From positions 934,982 to 998,981 of the forward strand of contig NZ_WIAY01000001.1 of assembly GCF_009467805.1 (NCBI RefSeq): DNA of 64,000 bases. Direction: 5' to 3'. Source of the DNA: Stenotrophomonas nematodicola (GTDB taxonomy: Bacteria > Pseudomonadota > Gammaproteobacteria > Xanthomonadales > Xanthomonadaceae). The notes below the pieces were generated by a model. It was not told the origin of the DNA, made no database searches, and worked only from the letters and a program-made list of their open reading frames with translations. Positions within the stretch are counted from its first letter, which is position 1; the number at the start of each line of letters is the position of its first letter. Both the position numbers and the translations under genes were made by a program. Of the stretch, positions 57,218 to 64,000 are shown piece after piece.

Positions 57218-60200
57218 TCAGAACTTGTAGCGGAAGCCCAGCTGCATCGACCACTGGGACACACCGGTGTTGCCGTTGCCGTTGCTGCCATTGGCAACCG
57301 TCGGACGCTCGACATTGTTCGGATTGAAGTTGCTGTAGACATACTTGCCGTCATACATGCCCGCAGCGGTCAGGACGCGACGGTTCGCGAAGAAGCCGTA
57401 ATCTTCAATATGGCCCCAGTCCTTGTTGATCAGGTTGCCGATGTTCATCACATCGAGCCAGATCTCGGACTTGTGGCCCTTGAAGAAGCCCGGCAGTTCC
57501 TGGCTGATGCGCAGATCGAAGCTGTTCACCCAGGACGAACGGCCGGAATTACGCGGTGCCGCCTGGCCAGCATAACGGGCCAGATCCGGGTTGGCGGACA
57601 GCCATTCGAAGAACGACTTTTCCATCGCCGGGTTGGCCGTGAACTGACCCGTCGCACTCAGGGTACCGAACAGCACATCGCCAGGGCCGGCAGGCACGTA
57701 GAACAGGTCGTTGCCGCTGCGGCCTTCGCCGTTGGCATCGTTGGAGTACACGTAGCTGAACGGACGGCCGTTACGACCTTCGTAGAACATGCCTACGCTG
57801 GTCTTGTAGTCGCCGAAGAACTTGTGGCTCCAGTTGATGCTGCTGCTGACACGATTGCGGATCTGGTAACGCGAGGTACCGATCGTTTCTTCGTTGGCAT
57901 TGAAGATGTAGTTGTAGTTCCACGTCGAACCGGCGGTCGAGCTGGTCATGTCACTGACCATGCTGGAGTCGGTGTAGGTGTAACCCACGTTCCAGCTCCA
58001 GTCACTTTCCGGCGAGAAGGGCTTGGCCAACGAAACGGTGAACTGGCTGCTGCGGCCCTGGTCGGTGTTTTCCAACACATACACGTTGCCGAAGTTCCGG
58101 TCACGCTTGTAACGATTGCTGCCGGTGGTCCACGAACGGCCGATGCGCGACGGGTCGTAGTACATGTCGCGACCGTCCTGACCCTTGAAGGTGGACTCGC
58201 CGATGTTGATGCTGCGGTAGAACAGATCGCTCTTGACCTTGGTCACCAGCAACTCGGCCGATGCGACCAGGCCATACCACGGCAACTCATGATCCAGCGC
58301 CAGGTTGGCCTTCCACACCGACGGCTGCTCGAAGTCCGGGCTCACGTAAGTGACGTTGGTTTCCGGCGTGCCGACAGACGGACGGACCTGATCCGCCACG
58401 ATCGGCTCATATGCCCAGTTGCCCGAGTTGATCGTGCCGCCCTGCTCGCCCGTGTAGCGCAGGTAGTTGAGACCGGTGGTGCTGAATGCATTGCCGAACC
58501 ACACCTGCGGCGATGCGCCGCGGAACAGGCCCACGCCACCGCGCAGCTGCGTCGGACGGTCCGAGTCGAAGGTGTAGTTGAAGCCGAAGCGCGGCTGAAC
58601 CAGCCACTTGTCCTTGCCGTTGACGTAGCTGTTGTCCAGGCCGAACGAGGCCAGGGCGGCCGCGTTCAGGGTCGGACGACCGCTGACAGACGGCTTGTCG
58701 GCACGAACGCCATAGGTCAGCGTCAGGTTGTTGTTGACATACCAGGTGTCCTGCGCAAACAGGCCAAGCTCACGGTACTTGAAGCTGGCGGCGATGGTGT
58801 CATCGCTCAGGCCCGGCTGCGGAAGGTGCTGGACATAGTTGCTCCAGTTGCCGGCAGCGTAGTTGTCCAGGCCAAAGAACTCGTACGTGCCGTACAGGTT
58901 CTGGACGAACATGTTGTACACGTCGTTGCTGCTGAAGTCGGTACCGAACTTGACATCGTGGTCGCCGAGGGTCAGCACGCCCGATGCGTAGCCGTTCCAG
59001 GTCTTGGTCTGCAGCAGGTTGCCCGGGGTGCTCGGGTCCGGCCCGAACATGATGTACTCACCGGTCGGAGAATCCACGTTGCCGCCGAAGAAGATCTTGG
59101 TGGTGGCGATTTTTTCGCCCGGCATGATGCGCGCCGACGTGTAGTCACGGTACGACGCCTTCAACTCGGTCGAGAAGTTGTCGGTCCAGTCACTGAAGAC
59201 CTGGGCGACATAGTTTTCGATCGTCTTCTGCTGCTGGAAGAAGGAGGAGCTCAGGTTGACGATTGAACCGCCGGTGGTCGGAGTACGTGCCTGGTTCTGC
59301 TCGACCTTGCTGTAACGGAAGCTGGCGCGATGATTGTCGTTGATGTTCCAGTCCAGCTTGACCGCGTACTCTTCCAGGTCGGTGCTGCCATCGACGTCGC
59401 CAACGCTGCCTGCATCAACACCGTACAGGGTGCTGGCCAGACGCGTCGCTTCATTGATCTGGGCCTGGCTGATCGTGCCGTTGCCCAGCGCACTGTCGGC
59501 CACGCTTGCGCCCGGAGACTTCCACTCCTGCTTTTCGTAGTTGGCGAAGAAGAACAGCTTGTCCTTGACCAGCGGACCGCCCAGCGTCATGCCGTAGGTG
59601 CGCTCGTTGTCAAAGCCGTCGAACTTGTAACCGGCCGGGTCCTTGCCGAACCAATCGCCGTCGCGGTACGAGCCGTAGACCGAACCGTGGAACTCGTTGG
59701 TACCGGACTTGGTCACCGCGTCGATCACCGCACCGGTGGCGCCGGCAATGGTGACGTCGTAGCTGGACAGGTCGACATTGATCGCTTCCAGCGCATCCAT
59801 CGCAACCGGCTGGCGACGGGTCGGCATGCCATTGTCTTCCAGGCCGAAGGTGTCGCTGATCGACACGCCGTCAACGCGGATCGCGTTGTACTTCGGGTTC
59901 TGGCCGCCTACGGAAATCTGACCGTCGGCCTTGTTGGTCTGCGCAATGCGCGGATCCAGACGGACGTAATCCTGGATGTTGCCACCGGCCGAGGGCAGTG
60001 CATCGATGGTCTGACGGCTGATGTTCGTACCGGCGCCCATCTTGGTCGCACTGAACACTTCCGAGCCGGCCGCGACGGCGGTGACCTGGACGGCATCCAG
60101 GTTGGTCGCGGCCATATCACCGCTCAGCGTGGCGTTGACGGTCGCCGACTGGCTCACGCCGAGGTAGACACCCTCTTCGGTCTTGGTGCCAGCGCCGGGC

Positions 60201-60466
60201 TTGTTGATGGTGATGGTGTACGGACCACCCACGCGCAGGCCGCGCGCGTTGTAACGACCCGATGCATCGGTGGTCGCACGGCTGACCGTGCCCGACTCGG
60301 TATGCGTGATGGTGACTTCCGCACCGGCGACAGGCGCGCCTGCAGCCGACATTACCTGGCCGCCGACACCTGCAGAGGTGCTCTGGGCGAAGGCGGGAGC
60401 GGCAGCAAGTGCAGCCACGAGACCAAGCGTCAGCTTGGACATCCGGAGACAACGGGAATGGGTCAT
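57218..60466 (-). CDS. Oar-like TonB-dependent outer-membrane receptor
   Basis: 1082 residues from ATG 60466. A Sec signal peptide (LGLVAALAAAPAFAQS) is followed by a carboxypeptidase-regulatory-like domain (about 30-115, VGGQVMSAAGAPVAGAEVTI), a plug (about 125-260, with NAIRVDGVSISDTFG) and a long beta-barrel ending in a C-terminal aromatic (GFRYKF). This is the Oar family common in xanthomonads. The ligand is not known; family members take up peptides, siderophores or export proteins. A second in-frame start at 60442 is possible. Confidence 0.9.
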   Translation of the reverse strand: MTHSRCLRMSKLTLGLVAALAAAPAFAQSTSAGVGGQVMSAAGAPVAGAEVTITHTESGTVSRATTDASGRYNARGLRVGGPYTITINKPGAGTKTEEGVYLGVSQSATVNATLSGDMAATNLDAVQVTAVAAGSEVFSATKMGAGTNISRQTIDALPSAGGNIQDYVRLDPRIAQTNKADGQISVGGQNPKYNAIRVDGVSISDTFGLEDNGMPTRRQPVAMDALEAINVDLSSYDVTIAGATGAVIDAVTKSGTNEFHGSVYGSYRDGDWFGKDPAGYKFDGFDNERTYGMTLGGPLVKDKLFFFANYEKQEWKSPGASVADSALGNGTISQAQINEATRLASTLYGVDAGSVGDVDGSTDLEEYAVKLDWNINDNHRASFRYSKVEQNQARTPTTGGSIVNLSSSFFQQQKTIENYVAQVFSDWTDNFSTELKASYRDYTSARIMPGEKIATTKIFFGGNVDSPTGEYIMFGPDPSTPGNLLQTKTWNGYASGVLTLGDHDVKFGTDFSSNDVYNMFVQNLYGTYEFFGLDNYAAGNWSNYVQHLPQPGLSDDTIAASFKYRELGLFAQDTWYVNNNLTLTYGVRADKPSVSGRPTLNAAALASFGLDNSYVNGKDKWLVQPRFGFNYTFDSDRPTQLRGGVGLFRGASPQVWFGNAFSTTGLNYLRYTGEQGGTINSGNWAYEPIVADQVRPSVGTPETNVTYVSPDFEQPSVWKANLALDHELPWYGLVASAELLVTKVKSDLFYRSINIGESTFKGQDGRDMYYDPSRIGRSWTTGSNRYKRDRNFGNVYVLENTDQGRSSQFTVSLAKPFSPESDWSWNVGYTYTDSSMVSDMTSSTAGSTWNYNYIFNANEETIGTSRYQIRNRVSSSINWSHKFFGDYKTSVGMFYEGRNGRPFSYVYSNDANGEGRSGNDLFYVPAGPGDVLFGTLSATGQFTANPAMEKSFFEWLSANPDLARYAGQAAPRNSGRSSWVNSFDLRISQELPGFFKGHKSEIWLDVMNIGNLINKDWGHIEDYGFFANRRVLTAAGMYDGKYVYSNFNPNNVERPTVANGSNGNGNTGVSQWSMQLGFRYKF

Positions 60467-60591
60467 TGGGGAGTAGCCTCGATGCGAGATTGGCGATGGC
60501 GGAGAAAAAAACGCGTCCAAGCAGCCTTGCTGGCGGCTGACTGGACTTTTATCTGGGTTCCCTAGCCGCGAGCTGGTTTCAGCCGCAACGG

Positions 60592-60609
60592 TTAACACTA
60601 GATTAACAC
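60592..60609. promoter_or_regulatory. TTAACAC direct repeat, 11-bp phase
   Basis: Two 7-mers TTAACAC (60592-60598 and 60603-60609) are separated by 4 bp, the 7+4+7 layout used by PhoB/OmpR-type response regulators. They lie about 130 bp before the receptor start and could activate it. Confidence 0.45.
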
Positions 60610-60676
60610 GGTACCGTTGGATTGTGACGGTTTGGCGACAAAACACACGCCATACCAACGGGATCGTGACGCCATC

Positions 60677-60694
60677 TTCACATGTGAGTGTGAA
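60677..60694. promoter_or_regulatory. TTCACA-N6-TGTGAA palindrome
   Basis: A perfect 6-bp inverted repeat 210 bp upstream of the receptor and 107 bp after the SDR stop. It is the opposite half-site order to a CRP/Clp site (TGTGA-N6-TCACA), so a different regulator is likely. It could also be a weak RNA hairpin. Confidence 0.35.
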
Positions 60695-60801
60695 CGGCTG
60701 AATGCGGTATTCCGGGCTTCAGCGGTGCACAGGGGGGGGCTGCGCGGGCGGGCTGGGGCACCAGGGCGACCGGACGGGCGGCCCGGACGCCTTTGCCGTG
60801 C

Positions 60802-61542
60802 TCAGCCCTCGACGATCTGGCCGCGGTGGGGGGCGCCGGCGGCGGACAGCAGCAGGACGGCGGCATCGGCACAGTCGGCCGGGTCACGCGCGGTGCGGTC
60901 TTCATCCAGCGAGAAGGCGCGCGCCCGCAGGGCGGTGCGCATCGGGCCCGGCTGCAGGCCACTGACCCGCACCGGGCTGCGGCCCAGTTCGTCGTGCAGG
61001 GAGGCAATCAGGCCCCGCAGCCCGTGCTGGGCGACGCCGTAGCCGCCCCAGTAGGCCTGCCCGACCCGCGTCGGATCATCCACGGTAAGCACCACTGCGG
61101 CATCGTCGCGCTGGCGCAGCAGCGGCAGGCACGCCTGGATCAGCCAGGCCGGTGCGGTGAGATTGACGTGGACGGCCCGCGCGAACGCGGCCGGGTCGGC
61201 CAGCTCGAACGGGGTCAGCCCGGCGAAATCGGCCGCGCAATACAGCAGCCCGTCCAGGCGCCCCAACTCGCCCTGCAGGCGCTCGGCCAGTGTGGCGTAG
61301 TCGTCCGGGGTCGCGCCCTCCAGATCCATCGGGTACAGCAGCGGCTCGGGGCCGACCGCCTGCACGGCGGCATAGACGCGGTCCAGGCGGCGTGGCTTGC
61401 GCCCCAGCAGCACCACCGTGGCGCCGGCGCGGGCACAGGCCACGGCGACGGCGCTGCCGAAGCCGCCGCCCGCGCCTGCAATGAGAATCACACGATCGGC
61501 CAGTGCGCCGGTCCCGACCACGACGGACGGGACCGCACTCAT
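60802..61542 (-). CDS. SDR-family protein with altered catalytic residues (YciK-like)
   Basis: 246 residues with the SDR Rossmann start (VILIAGAGGGFGSAVAVACA) and NAG-equivalent CAADFAG. In the active-site block the Tyr is kept (Tyr168 in YWGGYGVAQ), but the Lys four residues on is Gln172 and the Ser position reads Asp (LTVDDPTR). It resembles YciK from memory. The nucleotide-binding fold looks sound, but classic oxidoreductase activity is doubtful. Its ATG overlaps grxD by four bases. Confidence 0.82.
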   Translation of the reverse strand: MSAVPSVVVGTGALADRVILIAGAGGGFGSAVAVACARAGATVVLLGRKPRRLDRVYAAVQAVGPEPLLYPMDLEGATPDDYATLAERLQGELGRLDGLLYCAADFAGLTPFELADPAAFARAVHVNLTAPAWLIQACLPLLRQRDDAAVVLTVDDPTRVGQAYWGGYGVAQHGLRGLIASLHDELGRSPVRVSGLQPGPMRTALRARAFSLDEDRTARDPADCADAAVLLLSAAGAPHRGQIVEG

Positions 61543-61850
61543 GCCTGGGAGGCCTCTTCGACGATGCGCTTGAGCTCGCCGGACTCGAACAGCTCCAGCA
61601 CGATGTCGCAGCCGCCGATGAGCTCACCGTGGATGAACAGCTGCGGGAACGTCGGCAGGTTCGAGAAACGCGGCAGATTGGCGCGGATCTCCGGCTCTTC
61701 GAGCACGTTGACCGTGCGCAGCGCGACCGCGCCGGCCGCCATCAGCGCCTGCATGGCGCGGCTGGAATAGCCGCACATCGGATATTGCGGGGTGCCCTTC
61801 ATGAACAGCACGAGGGGGTAACGTTCGACTTCGGCCTGGATTTGCTGCAT
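61539..61850 (-). CDS. grxD: Monothiol glutaredoxin
   Basis: 103 residues from ATG 61850. The Grx4-type LVLFMKGTPQYPMCGYSS holds the single active-site Cys in CGYS, followed by LPTFPQLFIHGELIGGCDIV, the glutathione-binding part. It serves iron-sulfur cluster delivery in known systems. It is translationally coupled to the SDR gene downstream. Confidence 0.94.
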   Translation of the reverse strand: MQQIQAEVERYPLVLFMKGTPQYPMCGYSSRAMQALMAAGAVALRTVNVLEEPEIRANLPRFSNLPTFPQLFIHGELIGGCDIVLELFESGELKRIVEEASQA

Positions 61851-61977
61851 CACCGCCACTACGACTCTCCCTCCAATGTGGGACAACCCGACCTCACCGG
61901 TCGGCTAGACTTCCCTCGCCTGCCATTGTAAGCCTACTGGCCCCGCATACGGCGCCCCCTCCCTGCCCGTGGTGACC

Positions 61978-62559
61978 ATGCCCTTCGAACTGCCCCGCCT
62001 GCCCTACGACCGCACCGCCCTGCAACCGCATCTGTCGGCCGAGAGCCTGGACCTGCACCACGGTCGGCATTACCGCGCCTACCTCGACGCGGTCAACGCC
62101 CGCATCGCCGGCACCGACCTGGAGGACCTGGCCCTGGACGAGCTGGTCCGGCACAGCCAGGGCAGCCTGTTCGACGCGGCCGCACAGGCCTGGAACCACG
62201 GTTTCTACTTCCAGTGCCTGCATCCACGCGGCGGCGGCGATCCACAGGGGCGCCTGGCCGAGCTGGTGACCCGCCATTTCGGCGATATGCGCCGCCTGCG
62301 CGACGAGTTCGACCAGGCCGCGCTGGGCCTGTTCGGCTCCGGCTGGGTCTGGCTGGTGCAGCACCCCGGCGGCGCGCTGGCGATCCAGACCACGCGCAAT
62401 GCCGGCACGCCTTTGACGGGCAACAGCACCCCGCTGCTGGCGTGCGATATATGGGAACACGCGTACTACACCGACTACCAGAATGAGCGCGCGCGCTACC
62501 TGCAGGCATTCTGGAAACTGGTCAACTGGGACTTCGTGGCGTCGCAGCTGCGCGACTGA
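61978..62559 (+). CDS. sodB: Fe/Mn superoxide dismutase
   Basis: Dismutase of 193 residues. Metal ligands are His27 (LDLHHGRHY), His74 (WNHGFYF), Asp157 and His161 (DIWEHAYY). FGSGWVWLV is the conserved C-terminal domain signature. ATG 61978 is used; an in-frame GTG 9 bases upstream is possible. Gln/His positions that separate Fe from Mn forms are not decisive by eye. Confidence 0.95.
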   Translation: MPFELPRLPYDRTALQPHLSAESLDLHHGRHYRAYLDAVNARIAGTDLEDLALDELVRHSQGSLFDAAAQAWNHGFYFQCLHPRGGGDPQGRLAELVTRHFGDMRRLRDEFDQAALGLFGSGWVWLVQHPGGALAIQTTRNAGTPLTGNSTPLLACDIWEHAYYTDYQNERARYLQAFWKLVNWDFVASQLRD

Positions 62560-62626
62560 CGGCTCCCCGTGGGTGCTGGCGCGTGCCGGCACCCACCGCA
62601 GGCGGGCAGCCGCCCTGACCTGCCGG

Positions 62627-63775
62627 TCAGCCGCGCAGTGTGTCGATCACCGGGGCGACCTGGGCGTTGCGATCGAGCAGCCCGCCAACCGTCTGCAGCA
62701 TCCCGGCCAGCCGCAGGGCATCATCGTCGCGCAGCGTGGCATGGCCGACCTTGCGGCCGTCGCGCGGCTGCTTGCCGTAGTCGTGCCAGTGTCCGCCGGA
62801 CTGCGCCAGTACCGCCGCGGCATCGGGCATCGCGCCCAGCCAATTGAGCATGCAGGCATGGCCCAGCATGCGCGTGTCGCCCAGCGGCAGGCCGAGCACC
62901 GCGCGCAGGTGGTTCTCGAACTGCGAGGTCTCACTGCCCTCGATGGTCCAGTGGCCGGAGTTGTGCACGCGTGGCGCCATCTCGTTGACCAGCAGCTCGT
63001 CGCCGCGGCAGAACAGCTCCAGCGCGAACACCCCGACATAGTCCAGGCGTTCGGCCAGCGCCCGCGCATGGCCGATGGCGGCTTCATGCTGGGCCTGGCT
63101 CAGCCGTGCCGGCGCCAGGCTGGCCGACAGCACGCCATCGACGTGCCAGTTGCCGGTCACCGGCCAGGCGCGGAACTCGCCGTCGCGGCCACGGACGGCC
63201 ACCACGCTGACCTCGCGGTCGAAGGCAACGAACCCCTCCAGGATCAGGCCGGTGCGGTCGACGTAATCGCCCAGGGTGGCCCAGGCGGCGTCGATGTCGG
63301 CGGTACTGCGGATGCGGAACTGACCTTTGCCGTCGTAGCCCAGGCGGCGCGTCTTGACGATGCAGGGCATGCCGAACTCGGCGACCCTGGCAGCCAGCTC
63401 GTCGCGGCTGCGGATATCGGCGAACGGCGGCAGCGGAATGCCCAGCTGCTGGAACAGGGTTTTTTCGCTGAGCCGGTCCTGGGCCACGGCCAGCGCATCC
63501 GGGTTCGGATACACCGGCACGCGCTCGGCCAGGAAGCGGGCGCTGTGCGCGGGAACATTCTCGAAATCAAACGTCACCACGTCCACCCGCGCCGCGAACG
63601 CGGCCAGCGCGGCCTCGTCCTCGAAGGCGGCCACCTGCAGCGGCGCCACTTGGGCGCCACAGGCATCGGCAGCCGGGTCGAACAACTCGAAACGCAGCCC
63701 CAGCGGCGCGCCGGCCAGCACCATCATGCGCGCCAGCTGGCCGCCCCCCAGGATTCCGACAGTCTTCATGCTCAT
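62627..63775 (-). CDS. purK: N5-carboxyaminoimidazole ribonucleotide synthase
   Basis: Carboxylates AIR with ATP and bicarbonate in purine synthesis (382 residues). The N-terminus [12 protein letters not shown] (7-18) and the ATP-grasp segments [13 protein letters not shown] and [14 protein letters not shown] are clear. Its start overlaps the purE stop by ATGA. Confidence 0.97.
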   Translation of the reverse strand: MSMKTVGILGGGQLARMMVLAGAPLGLRFELFDPAADACGAQVAPLQVAAFEDEAALAAFAARVDVVTFDFENVPAHSARFLAERVPVYPNPDALAVAQDRLSEKTLFQQLGIPLPPFADIRSRDELAARVAEFGMPCIVKTRRLGYDGKGQFRIRSTADIDAAWATLGDYVDRTGLILEGFVAFDREVSVVAVRGRDGEFRAWPVTGNWHVDGVLSASLAPARLSQAQHEAAIGHARALAERLDYVGVFALELFCRGDELLVNEMAPRVHNSGHWTIEGSETSQFENHLRAVLGLPLGDTRMLGHACMLNWLGAMPDAAAVLAQSGGHWHDYGKQPRDGRKVGHATLRDDDALRLAGMLQTVGGLLDRNAQVAPVIDTLRG

Positions 63776-64000
63776 TGACGCGGGTCGTCATGGGCCATGA
63801 CGTCTTCGGTCTGGCGGGCGCGGAAGGCCTCCAGCGCCTGGCCGATGGCCGGCTGGTCCGAGGCCAGCATGGCGGCGGCAAACAGCGCCGCATTGGACGC
63901 GCCGGCATTGCCGATGGCGAAGGTGGCAACCGGAATGCCGGCCGGCATCTGCACGATCGACAGCAGCGAATCCATGCCGTTGAGGGCCTTGGACTGCACC
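63772..64000 (-). CDS. purE: N5-carboxyaminoimidazole ribonucleotide mutase, partial (5' end outside window)
   Basis: The C-terminal 75 residues of Pur[24 protein letters not shown] followed by [15 protein letters not shown] is the conserved end of class I PurE. It is coupled to purK, the product of which is its substrate source. The rest lies beyond the right edge. Confidence 0.95.
   Translation of the reverse strand, partial: VQSKALNGMDSLLSIVQMPAGIPVATFAIGNAGASNAALFAAAMLASDQPAIGQALEAFRARQTEDVMAHDDPRQ

Larger units (their letters stand above)
60467..60801. other. 335-bp upstream region of the Oar-like gene
   Basis: No gene is seen. It holds the leftward promoter region of the receptor and the two repeat motifs listed separately. 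The SDR gene on its right reads leftward into it. Confidence 0.5.

Overview
The window joins a mobile element to a chromosome. Positions 1-31335 are the integrase-proximal end of an integrating conjugative element (ICE) of the clc/PAGI-2/PFGI-1 type. Positions from about 31318 to 64000 are core chromosome of a GC-rich gammaproteobacterium, most likely a Xanthomonadaceae member such as Stenotrophomonas or a close relative. That placement rests on gene content and order recalled from the family (kdsB to pgsA, exbB-exbD-msbA-lpxK, a fimT-pilV-pilW-pilX-pilY1-pilE pilin operon, an Oar-like TonB-dependent receptor, purEK). No database search was possible.

ICE, left to right. The window opens inside a RES-domain toxin gene with its DUF2384-type antitoxin, under a well-formed promoter/operator. 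A purine-rich patch of AAAGGCC repeats precedes a MobH/TraI_2 relaxase. A long leftward cargo block follows; in transcription order it is frmR, frmA, a VOC protein, a DUF3422 membrane protein, fghA, ndh, rarA, an NhaA-thioredoxin fusion and a short UvrA2. Upstream of it is a leftward SnoaL/GNAT/carbon-nitrogen hydrolase operon with a divergent LysR gene. A lower-GC insert carries a second uvrB, a DUF488 gene and an IS5-group insertion sequence. Then come a LysR gene with a glutathione-independent formaldehyde dehydrogenase (fdhA), a LysR/XRE/HTH-less-LysR regulatory patch, a DyP peroxidase and the tyrosine recombinase. The recombinase faces away from the tRNA-Gly gene whose 3' end is the attachment site. 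The far ICE end lies beyond position 1.

How the cargo may work together. FrmR/FrmA/FghA (glutathione-dependent) and FdhA (glutathione-independent) both oxidise formaldehyde. NDH-2 could reoxidise the NADH produced. UvrA2, UvrB and RarA could deal with damaged or crosslinked DNA, and NhaA and DyP could help with ion and oxidative stress. The frmR operon and fdhA, 9 kb apart and on opposite strands, share a 78-bp promoter element with an identical LysR-type box/-35/-10 geometry. This suggests one regulon, probably run by the LysR gene next to fdhA.

Chromosome. After the first tRNA-Gly come an FAD oxidoreductase and a secreted protein, then a second identical tRNA-Gly. A leftward chain (kdsB, low-molecular-weight phosphatase, thioredoxin/NHL protein, uvrC, pgsA) follows, largely translationally coupled. 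Next are the lipid A group (exbB, exbD, msbA, lpxK), comEC, tRNA-Val, housekeeping uvrB, a FimT-like pilin, tRNA-Asn, the minor-pilin/PilY1 operon, ppnN, an Oar-like receptor, an SDR-grxD pair, sodB, and purK with the 3' end of purE at the right edge.

The most unusual observation is that the ICE integrase has a C-terminal extension of about 120 residues related to the antitoxin of the element's own RES toxin system.
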